Below are positions 18,681 to 30,374 of a DNA stretch of 64,000 bases, one piece after another (position 1 is the stretch's first letter; the number at the start of each line of letters is the position of its first letter). Where the stretch lies: the NCBI GenBank assembly GCA_012934845.2, contig WNNJ02003820.1, positions 1-64,000 of the forward strand. The letters are read 5' to 3'. The notes below the pieces were generated by a model. The model had not been told where the DNA came from. It ran no database searches and saw only the letters and a list, made by a program, of their open reading frames with translations. The translations under genes and the position numbers were made by a program. The stretch is from Pomphorhynchus laevis (Eukaryota > Acanthocephala > Palaeacanthocephala > Echinorhynchida > Pomphorhynchidae).

Positions 18681-21600
18681 AATAATCTGTCGTTTAAAGA
18701 GCTCACGAGTTGCCGCATTTACAATATCATCGCTTAAACGATTCCTTGAATTTATTATTTGTTGTTCAAATTGAATCGTCCTAGAATGTACTATTCGTTG
18801 GCGACTAAGATAAAACGAGTGACCTCGCAAAGCTCGAGTTGATCGAATGTTGAAGAGCCCACGCAACACATGGTGTTTATTGTGAAATACCTCCCATACA
18901 AGACACAGATCCCGCGAGTCACGAATATCACATAATGACTGCATATTTAAAGACCGAAGACGGTCCTCGTAAGAAAGTTCTCTAAAAGAATGTACTAATT
19001 TTGTTGCCATACGTAGCACCTTCTCAAGTCAAGTAATTCCATCTCTGGTTCGAGGGTATGAACATTGAGAAGCATATAACAAATGACTTAGTACAAAAGC
19101 GTTTGCAAGAACTCTAAAAGAACGTGGACTCACATAGCTAAATGATCGGCGAAGGAAACCAACCATATGCATGGCCTTCGAACAAATGTACTCTGTATTT
19201 TGGCGAGTGGAGAAATCATCCGTTATCAATACGCCAAGATCTTTATAGCTCGAAACCAATTTAATCACTCGATCCCCGAGATGATATATCGGCACTGGAA
19301 CATTTTTTGCATTTTTATCAACGAGTTGTTGAGATCGCTTAATGTACCACACTTAGCCTATGCTGACGATTTGAAGTTATGGAATGTGATCTCGACTGAA
19401 CGAGACTGTTTGTCATTGCAGCGTGACCTGGATTTAGTGTATGAATGGAGTCTTACTACAGGAGTATCATTAAACCTGGAAAAGTGTAAGAATATGAGAT
19501 TGGGTCGTGGACGCAAAGGATGTCATACCTACTTCATTGGTGTAAAAGAACTTGAGATAGTTTCGACTCATCGTGATCTTGGTATTTTGATCGATTCGTC
19601 TTTAAAGACACGACATCATTACAACATTCAATTAGGCAAAGCTAGAAAAATGATGCACACTATCAAAAATTGCTTTCTGAAAATAAATCCATCGTCGTTC
19701 AGGGTGCTGTTTAACTCGTTATTGAGACCAATACTTGAGTATTGCTCTCCATCTTGCTTCCCATGTACACGGACTGAACTGAATGCTGTCGATGGAGTTC
19801 TTCGCCGTATTACCCGTTTATGTCCAGACTGTAAGTATTTACCTTATCGTGAGAGACTTAAAGTGATTGGCATATTTGACATGAAGGTGAGGTTAATGTT
19901 TATCGACTTGGTTGCAACGTGGAAATTATTGCACAAATTTGATGGATATCCTCGAAATATTATGGTGTGTCGTAATAATAGATCCAGGCGACATCATTCG
20001 ATGACAATTTTTAAACAGCATACTGGGAAACTATCGCCTGTCACAAGATTGTCAAGACGTGTAGTTAACGTGTGGAATAGTCTTCCTGAATACGTTGTTG
20101 CCTCCACAACGCTGACTTTATTTAAGAAGCGATTGCGAATATGTCTGGAACAGATCGATAATATGGAGAAGCTATCGTATCCCTGATTTTCTTAACTCTA
20201 TCAATTCTACATTTTGTTTAATTTTTATTTTATTTTTTCGTGAGCAGACTGAACAGCCATATAGGCTTTGTCTTGTATGTTATAATAATAATAATATTAC
20301 GTGATCGAATGTACATGCAAGTGCACTTCGAGGCATTAACAAACAGACCATTAGAACGTGCCCACTTAAGAACCGTGTCAATATCTGATTGAAGAATGTT
20401 ACGATCATAATCCGACTTGATGGCTCTCCAAATTTTTAAATCGTCTGCAAATAATAATGAATGCGAACTTATTACACTGGGGAGATCGTTGATGAAAATA
20501 CAAAACAGCAAAGGACCCAATACAGACCCTTGCGGGACACCGGCCTAACTGGATAATGCTCGGAAAGGGTACCGTGAATGGCGACCTGGTATGTGCGACC
20601 AGAAAGAAAGTTGCATATCCAACGAATGATAATTGGATTGATTTTCAATGCACTCATCTTCATAATCAACTTATCATGGGGTACATGATCAAATGCTTTG
20701 GAGAAGTCAAAAAATATGACATCGACTGCATACCCCTCATCCACTATGGAACTCCAACTTTCCTGTGCCAATAAAAGGTTGGTTACTGTGGAACAGTTTT
20801 TACGGAATCCGTGCTGATTAGTAGAAAGTAACCTGTATGATTCTAGGTAGTTACTGATTATCCGATAAAGTAATCTATCTAATACACGACACGATACAGA
20901 GGTTAAACTAACCGGTCGGTAGTTATCTACACATGATCGATCACCTTTCTTATGAAGCGGCTTAATGATAGAGCGTTTCCATGCATTCGGGACTATACCG
21001 TAATATAATGATGCTATAAATATCCTATATAAATGCGCAGCAATGGCATCGTGAAGATTCTTCAGATGTATTGAGGGAAGTAAATCCGGGCAAATCGAGC
21101 CCGACGGTTTCAGTCGTTTAAACTCTTTCATAACATCTTGAACTGTGAACAAGTGAAGAATATCAAAAATTGACGGATTAATACGAGTAATTTCTATACG
21201 AAGAGAAGTAGTAGCTGATACGAGAAATTTACGACCAAATGCATTAGCAATATCGAAATGATCTACTAGAATGCGTCCATTGTTTCCAATGATAGAGCTA
21301 GAAGATCGAACATTACTTTTAAAATTTGCATATTTAAATAATATGTTAGGATTGTTGGCTGACTTTCCTATCAGTACTTGTTCAAATTGCCGCTTTTTAA
21401 GTCTCTTGAGATATGTGAAATGATTCCGACACTTTTTAAATGACCTATAATCAGTTTCTCCATTCCTATACCTTACGAATTTTTGCTTCTTGGATCTCAA
21501 TACCTCTTGAAGCTCCTTATCAAACCAAGGATTTGTGCGTGCACGGGCAGTTGCTACCTTACGAGGTGAGAAACGTAGAAGGAGCGATATCATTAGAGTT

Positions 21601-22596
21601 TCAAATTGTTGCCAAGATGATTCAACTCCAAAAATCAATGGATCATACCTATTTGTACCGGGAAGGGATTTACGTACTAAACTGTAATTGGTTTTGCAAC
21701 ATTGTACTGACATACATGAAGACTCAGGTTGTGACAATATATTAGATAAGTTTGTATTAAAGCGAATAACAGAATGATCAGAGCTGTCTAAGGGATCCAA
21801 ATATGTTATACCACTGATCAAATATTTATCGGAAGTAAGACAAATATCAAGCAAAGATTGATGGTCTCCAGAGGAACGAGTAAACATTGCGACATGTTGC
21901 ATTAGATTAAGAAAATTGATAGTATCAAGGAATGAGGATGAATAATTATTGTTATCTAAGCATATGTAGTTAGTCCAGTCTATAGAAGGCATATTTAGAT
22001 CGCCCACTACTACCACATTACTACGGGATCCAAACTTTAATAATGTATCAACTATGGAACAAAGCATTCATTCTTGGACTACGATATATAAGACCAATAG
22101 TAACTAACACATGACCGGACAGTAATATATCGCCCCATAGTGTTTCTGTACCACCTTCAGACTTGGCAATTAAGATCATAAACGCTACACTATTATGTAA
22201 AAATAAAATTACCGCACCTCCTCTCTTTCCGGTATATCGACACGATAAGAAGAATAATTAGCTATTTCTATCTCATGATCAGATATATCGGAGTTAAGCC
22301 AGCTTTCTGTTATTGCGATTAACAAGGGCTGGGAATATTAAATACGTTGCTTCAATCCGTGAATTTTATTAAGAAGACCGTGCGTTAGTATACAAGATCA
22401 CAGAACTAGAGCCTAGTGAAGCACATGTGTTATTTCCCTTACTGTTAGCACTATTGGATTTCGCCAGAGCAGACCACAACGGTGATTGATAATAAACAAT
22501 GTCATCTAAGTAATCACATGTATTTGTAATGAGTATGTTGGATAAGCTAGAAGCGAGGAGAGGAGCTAAATCTAATCCACAAACAGCCGAGTCCAA
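18669..22596 (-). pseudogene. LINE B ORF2: endonuclease and RT, broken
   Basis: The endonuclease is decayed from 22596 to 22070. A long frame, 22067-20472, then holds VVVGDLNMPSIDW, SSDHSVIRF, NPWFDKELQEV, AWKRSIIKPLHKKGD, NYRPVSLTSVSCRVLDRL and FFDFSKAFDHVPHD. It frameshifts just before GPLLFCIFINDL and the catalytic LLFADDLKIW (20520-20230). The C-terminal part continues beyond the inserted LINE at 19305-18669 (SSYKDLGVLITDD, then LRGHSFYLSR). Confidence 0.8.
19300..20297 (+). mobile_element. LINE C, 5'-truncated copy inserted into LINE B
   Basis: A + strand frame from about 19302 to 20186 starts inside the RT (FCIFINELL, then LAYADDLKLW) and runs to the ORF2 C-terminus (SRRVVNVWNSLPEYVV). 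The 3' UTR has AGCCATATAGGCT (20255-20267) and an (AAT)n tail. The frame is open throughout, so this insertion is young relative to LINE B. The part of the open frame before 19300 is antisense LINE B. Confidence 0.85.
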
Positions 22597-24336
22597 TTCA
22601 AGCGAGTCCCTCGTCGCACAATTTGAAAATTCCGAATTCTTAAGTTTGTTTCTCCTGCATCTAAGCGCGATCTCAATAATTGTCTAACCTCCCGAAGACG
22701 TTCACGTTCAAACTTGTCAAGATCATTTAGTAATCTAACGGAAGAACCTTTTAGATAATAGGAGTTGCTCAGAATAGTTTTGGCAGCCGCTGCGTCGGTA
22801 AAAATTGCTTTTAATAATCTAGGATGATTATTCTGCTTTTTACCAATTCGAAACAAAGCTAATAGTTTAATTTTGGACGTTACCTCTTTCGGTGACGCTG
22901 CCAAAATTGTTGATAGCATCGCGCGAACTTTGGATAAGTCGTCATCTAATCTATGTTGTATGTTGACCGACATAGATTCAGGTATATTAGTGAAAACGAT
23001 AGCGCGAGAAGGATCATGATATTTGCGTACGCGGGAAAAGTGCTGCTCAGAGGAAATCACTTATTTTCCATCAAGATTATGTGGAGATCTATCAATGACT
23101 CCATCTATTTGGCATGTACCAGGTATAGCATTTGCCAATAACTCGAATTGATTTGAATCTTTGTGACCCAGAATGTTAACATATGTAGAGCGCTTAGGTG
23201 AATAAGCATTAATTGGATCAGTAAATACATCTGGATTAGTAGGAGGTGCTGAGAAGCTTGACTTGATATCGGATTTACTGTACGATCGTAGTAGGTTTCC
23301 AATATCCAAATTTCCGTTATTGATAAGATTGTCATTGTCTAAACTGTTATTTTCGATAATCGGTTATGATCTATCGATTAATGAGTTGGATGTTCGATTC
23401 AATGATTCATTTTCGATTCGCAGGAAGTCTGTGACAACATGTTGCTCTTGCAATGTTTGAGAATTGTCTGTAAATCGACCGCTTTCTTCATTTGATGATA
23501 ATAATTGTTCTTTTCGATGTTTGCCACAGTTTCGTTTGAATTGTATTTTACTAACATCTTTGTCACAAACGATACTATTTGAATTGTCATGGCTGATAGA
23601 CGATTGATCATTCTTTAAACCCATAAACGCATAATTTATTTAACGTGGCAAATGCGTGCCAGCGCACGCTTACATGACCACAACAAAACAAGACTGTGAA
23701 TCAGGTGTCGAGAAGGTGTGAACGGAGGTGTTTGAATGTGATAAAGGAGGGGGCGCGGCGGACGTCGAGAGGGAGTTGATTCCAGGCGAGTGAGGCGGCG
23801 ACGAGGAAGGATCGGAGACCGTAGTTGTTGGAGTAATTAGGAACGTGGAGTAAGAGGGTATGACAGGAACGAAGCGATAGCGAGGTGGGGCGAGTATCGT
23901 CTAAGAAAGGAAGGTTGATGAACGATGGGGAGCCGACAGCGATGAGACGAAAGGTAACGAGAAGAAAGCGGAGTTTGATGCGGATGTGGATGGTGGGCCA
24001 GGAGAGTTGGGCAAAATATGTGGATGTGTGGTCGAAGCGACGGAGACGAAAGAGCACTCGAACGGCGGTGTTGATTATTCGTTGTAGGGGTAGGATGATG
24101 GATTTTGGAGAATTGGCGAAAAGGCTAATTCAATGGGCTATCAATTCTTTACGAAAAGATGCTGAAAAGAATCCGCATAGAAAATCTCTATCTAGAAAAT
24201 TTGAAGGAAGACGAAGAGGTAGCCAAACAGTAGTCCACACAGGGCAATCTGCCATGGAACACTCTACATAATGCTGGGATCCATTATCATTCACAGTCGA
24301 TTTTGTCGTTTTCCTCCGTTTCCCCATATTGATCAT
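22572..24336 (-). pseudogene. LINE B ORF1, broken
   Basis: The N-terminal piece (24336-24130) has the Cys finger (VECSMADCPVW, then RDFLCGFF). After the inserted tail the frame resumes at 23624 in several pieces. The last one (23060-22572) carries the conserved ORF1 C-terminal domain: FTNIPESMS, LLALFRIGKK, HPRLLKAIF, ETNLRIRNFQIV. In the finger the last Cys is replaced (CGFF for CGFC). It is split into at least four frames. Confidence 0.75.
23640..24130 (-). mobile_element. CR1/L2-type LINE tail inserted into LINE B ORF1
   Basis: A 5'-truncated copy of about 490 bp. A frame from 24057 to 23701 encodes the C-terminal tail (RLRRFDHTSTYFAQLSW, then AASLAWNQLPLDVRRAP). It ends with GCGTGCCAGCGCACGC (23654-23669) next to GTGGCAAAT, the family's 3' hairpin. 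Confidence 0.85.
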
Positions 24337-24436
24337 AATTAGTTTAAGTTATTGAATTGTAAGTAGTTATCTTACAATTCTAACTTTAACTTTGTGACTA
24401 TTGTGACTCACCTTTAACGAGCTTTTTTTAGTTGAT

Positions 24437-26590
24437 TTAGTTGTTCTTATTCTGTCTTGTGTGATCGGATAAAGCCTTATGGCTAAATTGTATGTTTATT
24501 AGAAACCTAAATATTTTTAAATTTTGGTTTTTAATGGTGAGATGTATGATCAAAACGATGAAAACGAAGATAATTCGGACGGATGCGTTGACGATGCGTT
24601 GTAGTGGAAGAAGAGTGGATTTAGATGAGTTGGTAAATAGAATAAGATAGTAATCAAGTCTTAAAAAAAGTAGATAAGATATGAGCGTCATACAAGAAGG
24701 GAAATGGATCAATCTACTAATTTGACGAAGGTTGCGGATAATCAAGGTGGATGAGCGTGCTTTATCTCTAACGAAAGGTTTAAGTGAAAGTCAGTTGTCG
24801 AAATGGAAGCCTAGGAAGACGAGATTGTCAACGATAAGAAGAATAGTAGAATTTAATGATTCGGAGGGAAGTTCGAAGCTGGAGCGTCGAGGAAGGATCC
24901 ACATAATTTTGGATTTATTAGGATTCAGAGTAAGTTGAAGAAAAGAAAAATGATTGGAAATTGATACAATACAGTCGGAAGCAGAAACACTAAGATTCTA
25001 AATACGATAAGCAGGTGCATGAGCATAGATGAGAACGTCATCAGCATATTGCATAACATGGAGATTAAATGTATGAGAAATCGAAGACAAGTCACCGAGA
25101 AGAAGAGAGAAAAGCATAGGGCCTAATACGGAGCCTTGTGGAACACTGGTCGGGATGGATGAAGGATGGGAGAGATAAGAGTTAGAATAGACACGAAAAG
25201 TAAGGTTTGATAGATATGAAGAAAACCAAGCTACAGAGTGTAAAAAGAAGCCATAATCATGACGAAGACGATGAAGAAGAATCGAGTGATCGACGATGTC
25301 AAAAGCAGATGATAGATCAAGAGAAACTATGACACTACATAATTTTTGATCGCGTGAGATGAGTAAGTCGTTATAAACTTAAGACATGCAATTTCAGTAG
25401 AGTGATTAGAGCGAAAAGCAGCATTGAAGGGAGGAAACAAATTGGAGGAAAATATATATACATCAACTTGCTTGAGAACTAGACGCTCAAGGAGTTTGTA
25501 GAGTCGAGAGAAGTGATATAGGACGGTAGGAAGATGGTAAAGAGTGGTCGAGAGATTGCTTTTTGAGTAGAGGACGAACAATCGCGCATTTCCAAAAGGA
25601 AAAAATGTATGGCTACGGATAGACAAGTTGAGCAATGTGGTTAGAAAGGGTGAGATAGATGAGCAGATATTTTTAAGCAAGTGAGTGGGAATTGGGTCAG
25701 AGGATATTTTATTAGGTAATGAAAGAAGAGCCGAAGAAACTTCATCAGACGAAACGGGAAGAATGTTGAATAGCTCTGGGAGGTAAGTATTTAAAGAGGA
25801 GAGGATACAAGGGGCATATTGGTAGAAGAGAAAGAAATTAGATAGCTTAAATTGTAGATAAGAATCAAATTCAACAGGATTTATGTTACAAGGAGTAGGT
25901 GATCTTGAAAGAATTGAGTTTAAGATTTTCCAGTGAGATTTAGAGTTGGAAGAGGACTCGAGTTGATTTCGCCGAAAGAGAGTACGCTTAGTACGCATAA
26001 GAATAAGATGGGAACGGCGAAGAGAAAGATAGGAAACATGGAGATTTGGAGTGAGTATGTTTGGAGAACGTTTAAGAAAACGATTAAATACACGAAAAGA
26101 GTGACGGAGTCGACGCTTAGAAGGACCACAGCCGGAATCGAACCAGGGAGCATGGCGTAAGCGCTGAAAACGTCGGGGTCGAATGGACAGAAAGTTATTG
26201 AGGATCGACGTAAGTTCAGAATCAAACAGAATGCAGAGATTATCGGGAGAAAGATAGTTAAGTGGAAGCGAAAAGAGTGAAGAATTGAGTAAGGCAGAAC
26301 AGAAAATAGGGATATCGACAAGTTTCCAAGGCCGACTTAAAATAGCTAATGCTAGAGGTGGAGAAGTAAGGGGATAGGGATTAATCGGACAAGCCAGGAT
26401 CAATAATGTGACAATGAGGTATAGTCATTGAAGCAGTTGGGAACAGCAATGATGTCGAGAGCACCGCCGAAAATATGAGTGGGCCTTGTTGAAAGTAATT
26501 TATAGTTAAAATCAGAAAAAAGATTAGTTAGAGTGATAGAGTCACAGTCAGCCAGGCGATCAAGGCGAATGTTAAAGTCACCGAGGCCCG
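24437..26590 (-). mobile_element. CR1/L2-type LINE F, 5' part of endonuclease to RT
   Basis: Starts inside the endonuclease at about 26590 (LGDFNIRLDRL, DIIAVPNCF). It continues through a 358-codon frame (26403-25327) with HAPWFDSG, SILSRSPTPCNINP and PNKISSDPIPTHLLK, then a decayed RT (QYADD-like box near 25060, written for the - strand) to a tail near 24437. It is related to the elements at 36310 and 41700. Several frame breaks. Confidence 0.75.
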
Positions 26591-26895
26591 ACGAGGGGAT
26601 GAATAACCTCTTGAACATTTGACAGCTTAACCTGAGGAATGCGCTTTGTATACAATATAATGTCCGTGTAGCTTTACCTAGAATGAAGTATGTGTTTAAC
26701 TTTGTTTTAAAGTATCGATGGACAATAATACCTAAATCTTTATGTTCAGACACTTTCTTTAAGACAATGTCTCCAATATAGTACCTAAGAGTTTCATACG
26801 GGCGACCTAATTGCATCAGGTCACATTTTTTGGCATTTAACCGTAATTCAGTAGATTCGCACCAATTGAACAGAGTTCAGATCATTTTGTAAAAA
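26588..26895 (-). mobile_element. LINE A-type fragment fused to LINE F
   Basis: The - strand reads MQLGRPYETLRYYIGD, then HKDLGIIVHR and CQMFKRLFI, nearly the same as LINE A ORF2 at 17000-17240. At 26588-26590 it joins the LINE F endonuclease, giving one open frame of 138 codons that mixes the two. Confidence 0.85.
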
Positions 26896-27492
26896 ATCTG
26901 TCGAGTAATATATCTATTACAGTACTTTATTCTAACGTACATAGTATTACTTCCAAAATATCGGAAATCTCTCAAACCGTTGAGATACTAAGGCTAGTGT
27001 GTTTAGCATTAAGTGAAATGTGACTTAATCCAAACATCAGCGACATTGGAATAGCTATACATGGTTATAAATTATGTCGTTGTGATCGCAACAACGCTAA
27101 AAGGTCGGGGTGTCATTCTGTATGCCATAGATAGCTTTATTGTGATCTTACTACATTGTAATAGTTTAGAAGTGGATAATCAGTCTATACAGTGCCGTAT
27201 TGACAACAATCAATCCTCCTTTATCATTGGGTTGGTATCCAACCCAATAGGTCACACGAGGTGACTTTCTCATTGAAAATCAGCTACAGAATCCTTCCTT
27301 CATGATATCCAAATCCATACACCCTGACTACTAACGGCCACATTGCCACAGCCGTTTTCGTTTCGCCCGCTTTTTGCCACATGTTGGTAGCCTTGGGCTC
27401 ATCAGAAGGCTGTCTACCAACTCTTCGCCTTTTGAAATTTGACTTATCCGAGATTCAAGCTGTCGCTCTCCGTACTTGGCTTGCGCTATATA
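26896..27492. other. spacer, no recognised gene
   Basis: Moderately GC-balanced DNA with open stretches on both strands, but no protein motif I know. It may be decayed element sequence belonging to the LTR fossil to its right. Confidence 0.4.
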
Positions 27493-28262
27493 TATAATTT
27501 GTTATTGCGAAAAATCGCTTGAAACTGTGGTCCAGGAGCCAAAGCTGGCTACGATTGATTTTTAATCCATATTTGCTGCTAAATAACTGGACTTCGATCA
27601 TCAGCTCCATCAGTCTAATGTATCACTCCGAGACGATCCTAACCACCCAGCAGTCATCGTCAGTCGGATGAAGTGGTTAGGGTACGTTTCGACTGCTTTT
27701 GTGATAACTATAAAGACACCAGCAATTCCTCACGATGCTATACGAAGCTCAGGTGCAGAAGCGTTTTTACTGGCTTGTTGCGTGTGTGGACCTTCTACTT
27801 ATTCTTTATATAAGGCACAAATGCGTATCCGTTGATTACGAGGACACTGAATTTCTCACAGGATTCCTGAAGGAATGCATCATTTTATAATTTGTTATTG
27901 CGAAAAATCGCTTGAAACTGTGGTCCAGGAGCCAAAGCTGGCTACGATTGATTTTTAATCCATATTTGCTGCTAAATAACTGGACTTCGATCATCAGCTC
28001 CATCAGTCTAATGTATCACTCCGAGACGATCCTAACCACCCAGCAGTCATCGTCAGTCGGATGAAGTGGTTAGGGTACGTTTCGACTGCTTTTGTGATAA
28101 CTATAAAGACACCAGCAATTCCTCACGATGCTATACAAAGCTCAGGTGCAGAAGCGTTTTTACTGGCTTGTTGCGTGTGTGGACCTTCTACTTATTCTTT
28201 ATATAAGGCACAAATGCGTATCCGTTGATTACGAGGACACTGAATTTCTCACAGGAACATTT
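27493..28262. repeat. near-identical tandem duplication, offset 393 bp
   Basis: About 370 bp starting TATAATTTGTTATTGCG at 27493 recurs from 27886. I noticed only one difference over the core (ACGAAG versus ACAAAG, near 27735/28128). A short extra tandem (TTTCTCACAGGAACA twice) follows the second copy. Both copies contain ACTATAAAGACACC and an open stretch that reads RFYWLVACVDLLL. Function unknown. Confidence 0.9.
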
Positions 28263-28481
28263 CTCACAGGAACATTATGTTATATACAAACAACTATGTC
28301 GTTTCGGTTGCCTGTGTGACATTGTAAATAAATACGTTTCCGACACTTTGCTTAATTGACTGAGGCTTACGCTCTTTACCAGATCGAATTGCTGTGCGGA
28401 CCATCCTTTAACACTAGGCAGAGGTTGTTGCTGAAGTGTCCTTGCACTCGTTGGATCCTTAATGGATATGGCATGTATAAT

Positions 28482-28534
28482 AGTAGTGCACAGATGCACT
28501 ACTTTATTTCCTGTGGGGACCCACAGGAAATAAA
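28482..28534. repeat. two adjacent perfect hairpins
   Basis: First: AGTAGTGCA/TGCACTACT around CAGA (28482-28503). Second: 15-bp arms TTTATTTCCTGTGGG and its complement around GA (28503-28534). They lie just upstream of the LTR-element fossil. Confidence 0.9.
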
Positions 28535-28552
28535 TAACTTTAGCAGAGTCTA

Positions 28553-29690
28553 ATGAGCTTTTTTGCTTATTATAGCAAATGGATAAAACAATTTTCTGCA
28601 AAGATATCCGCACTTACCACGCCAAATATCGAGTTCCCCTTGAAGTACATAGCAGTAAAGGCGATTGAGGAAATCAAGAAAGACATTATAAATGCTACTA
28701 TTAATGTTATTGACGAGACCATTCCATTTACACTTGAAACATACGCTTCAAATACCGCAATTGGGGCAACCCTACTGCAAAACAAAGACCGGTGGCATTT
28801 TTCTTCCGAACTCTTAATCAATACGAGAGGAACCACCACATCATAGAGAAAGAGGCATACGCCATTGTTGAAGCTTTTCGACATTGGAAGCATTACCTTG
28901 CGTCACGTCCGTTTATATTGATTACTGATCAAAAGTCAGTTTCGTTCATGTTTGATTAGAAACGAGTTGTGAAAATTAAGAACGAGAAACTTGCTCGATT
29001 GAGGATGGAACTGTCCAACTACAAATATGACATACACTATCGATCCGGCAATGGGAATTATTCAGCTGATATCATGTCACGCGATGTTTGTGCTGTCCTG
29101 CGGAGTAATGACTCGCTCAGAACAATACATGAAAAAACTAACGCATCCAGAGTCAATGAGCTTGCGCTAAATCCAAACGAACAATTACGAAGATCTACGC
29201 CTCTCCGAAGAAAGCCAGCGCGATACCGTTTGGTGTTTTCAACAGATTTATACACCGATGTAATCTCGGGTCTTTCATTTTTAAAACGTCTATAAATGCT
29301 TCTGATCAATTTCGGTGGTCGTGGAAAGAAACTAGTTCTTCAGACGATTTTTAACATTATGAACATCGAACCAGTCAGTGTGGTAGGTGAACTGGAGTGA
29401 GAGTGCATACCAATTCTAATAAAGAATAGTAGGAGAACTTCTGTACAATGCGAATTTATACGTCTAGAAGTTTCGATATTACTCAAGGAAGGTATAATCG
29501 AAAACAGTTCATCTCCGTGGCGTTCACATGTACTACTAGTAACAAATAATGGAAAGCCACGAATGTTGTCGATTACGCTGCTACGATTATTCGATTTTCA
29601 TGTACTGACGCATATCCTTTACCGAGAATAGATGACCTGATCGACAAAATTTCTAAATGCAAATGCTTGTCTTCGCTTACGAGCCCACGT
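28553..29690 (+). mobile_element. fossil fragments of a Ty3/Gypsy-type LTR retroelement
   Basis: Two pol fragments of an LTR element in + orientation: an RNase H region (about 28553-29300) and an RT N-terminal region (about 29400-29690). Their order is the reverse of the usual one, so they come from a rearranged copy or two copies. The fossil is broken, with several breaks, and no terminal repeats could be assigned with confidence. A LINE tail cuts it off at about 29690. It looks old. Confidence 0.75.
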
Positions 29691-30372
29691 AGAAAAATAA
29701 CAAACAAATAAAAAAAACAAAAAAGACAATAAAAGATCACAGGCCATAGTTGGTTGAGTGCGGAAGGACGTGAAGTATAGAATTACTTGATCGTAGAGCC
29801 AATAGGGCAGAACGTGAATGATCAAGAGAAGCAAGTTGTAAGTAGGATGGTGAGTGACAAAATAGAAGACGAAAGGTAACCATACGCAAACGAAATTAAA
29901 CACGAAGTTTAATTGTTGGCCAATATAGGATGAAAAGTATATGAGATATGGTCGAAGCGGCGAAGACGCAAGAGGACACGAGCAGCAGAGTTTATGATAC
30001 ATTGGAGAGGTAAAAGTGCAGAATTGGAAGATTTGGCAAATAGGTTAAGGCAATAATCGATTATGGGAAATAAGAAAGGAGCGCGAACTTTATCATGAAC
30101 AAAAAGTTTAAAAGAAAGGAAATTGTCGAAGTGAAAACCTAATAAAAACATTTTGTCAACGATTGAAAGAATGATCGAATTAACAAACAGATTAAATATG
30201 TGGAGTTATGCTGAGGTGGTGAGGGATAATCCACATTATTTTAGACTTTAATAGATTAAGATCTAGACGATGACAGGAAATATGGTTGGGGCTAGACATA
30301 AGACAATTTCTGGTAGAAGTAGCGAGGTTGTGGATACAGAGATGATGCGCATGAGAGTAGAGTTGGATATAA
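29688..30372 (-). mobile_element. LINE tail, same family as 45561-46850
   Basis: On the - strand: FIHDK-like DKVRAPFLFPIIDYCLN, then [19 protein letters not shown], then YWLYDQVILYFTS. The 3' end is a T-rich run and CTACGTGGGCTCG at about 29690, matching CTACGTGGGCTTG at 46810. It is inserted against the LTR fossil. Confidence 0.7.
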
Positions 30373-30374
30373 CT

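Larger units (their letters stand above)
18669..24336 (-). mobile_element. LINE B, old non-LTR retrotransposon interrupted by two others
   Basis: Read on the - strand from 24336 to 18669: ORF1 finger, an inserted CR1-type tail (23640-24130), the rest of ORF1, endonuclease, RT, an inserted + strand LINE (about 19300-20297), then the RT C-terminus. The layout parallels LINE A, but the copy has many frame breaks and is clearly older. The insertions give a relative time order. Confidence 0.8.

Noticed and set aside
19167-19300. N-terminal part of the 339-codon + frame
   Set aside because: It is antisense LINE B; the LINE C coding sequence starts only at about 19302.
27493-28262. Tandem 393-bp units as LTRs of the neighbouring fossil
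   Set aside because: The copies are adjacent with nothing between them and show no typical LTR termini, so I left their origin open.
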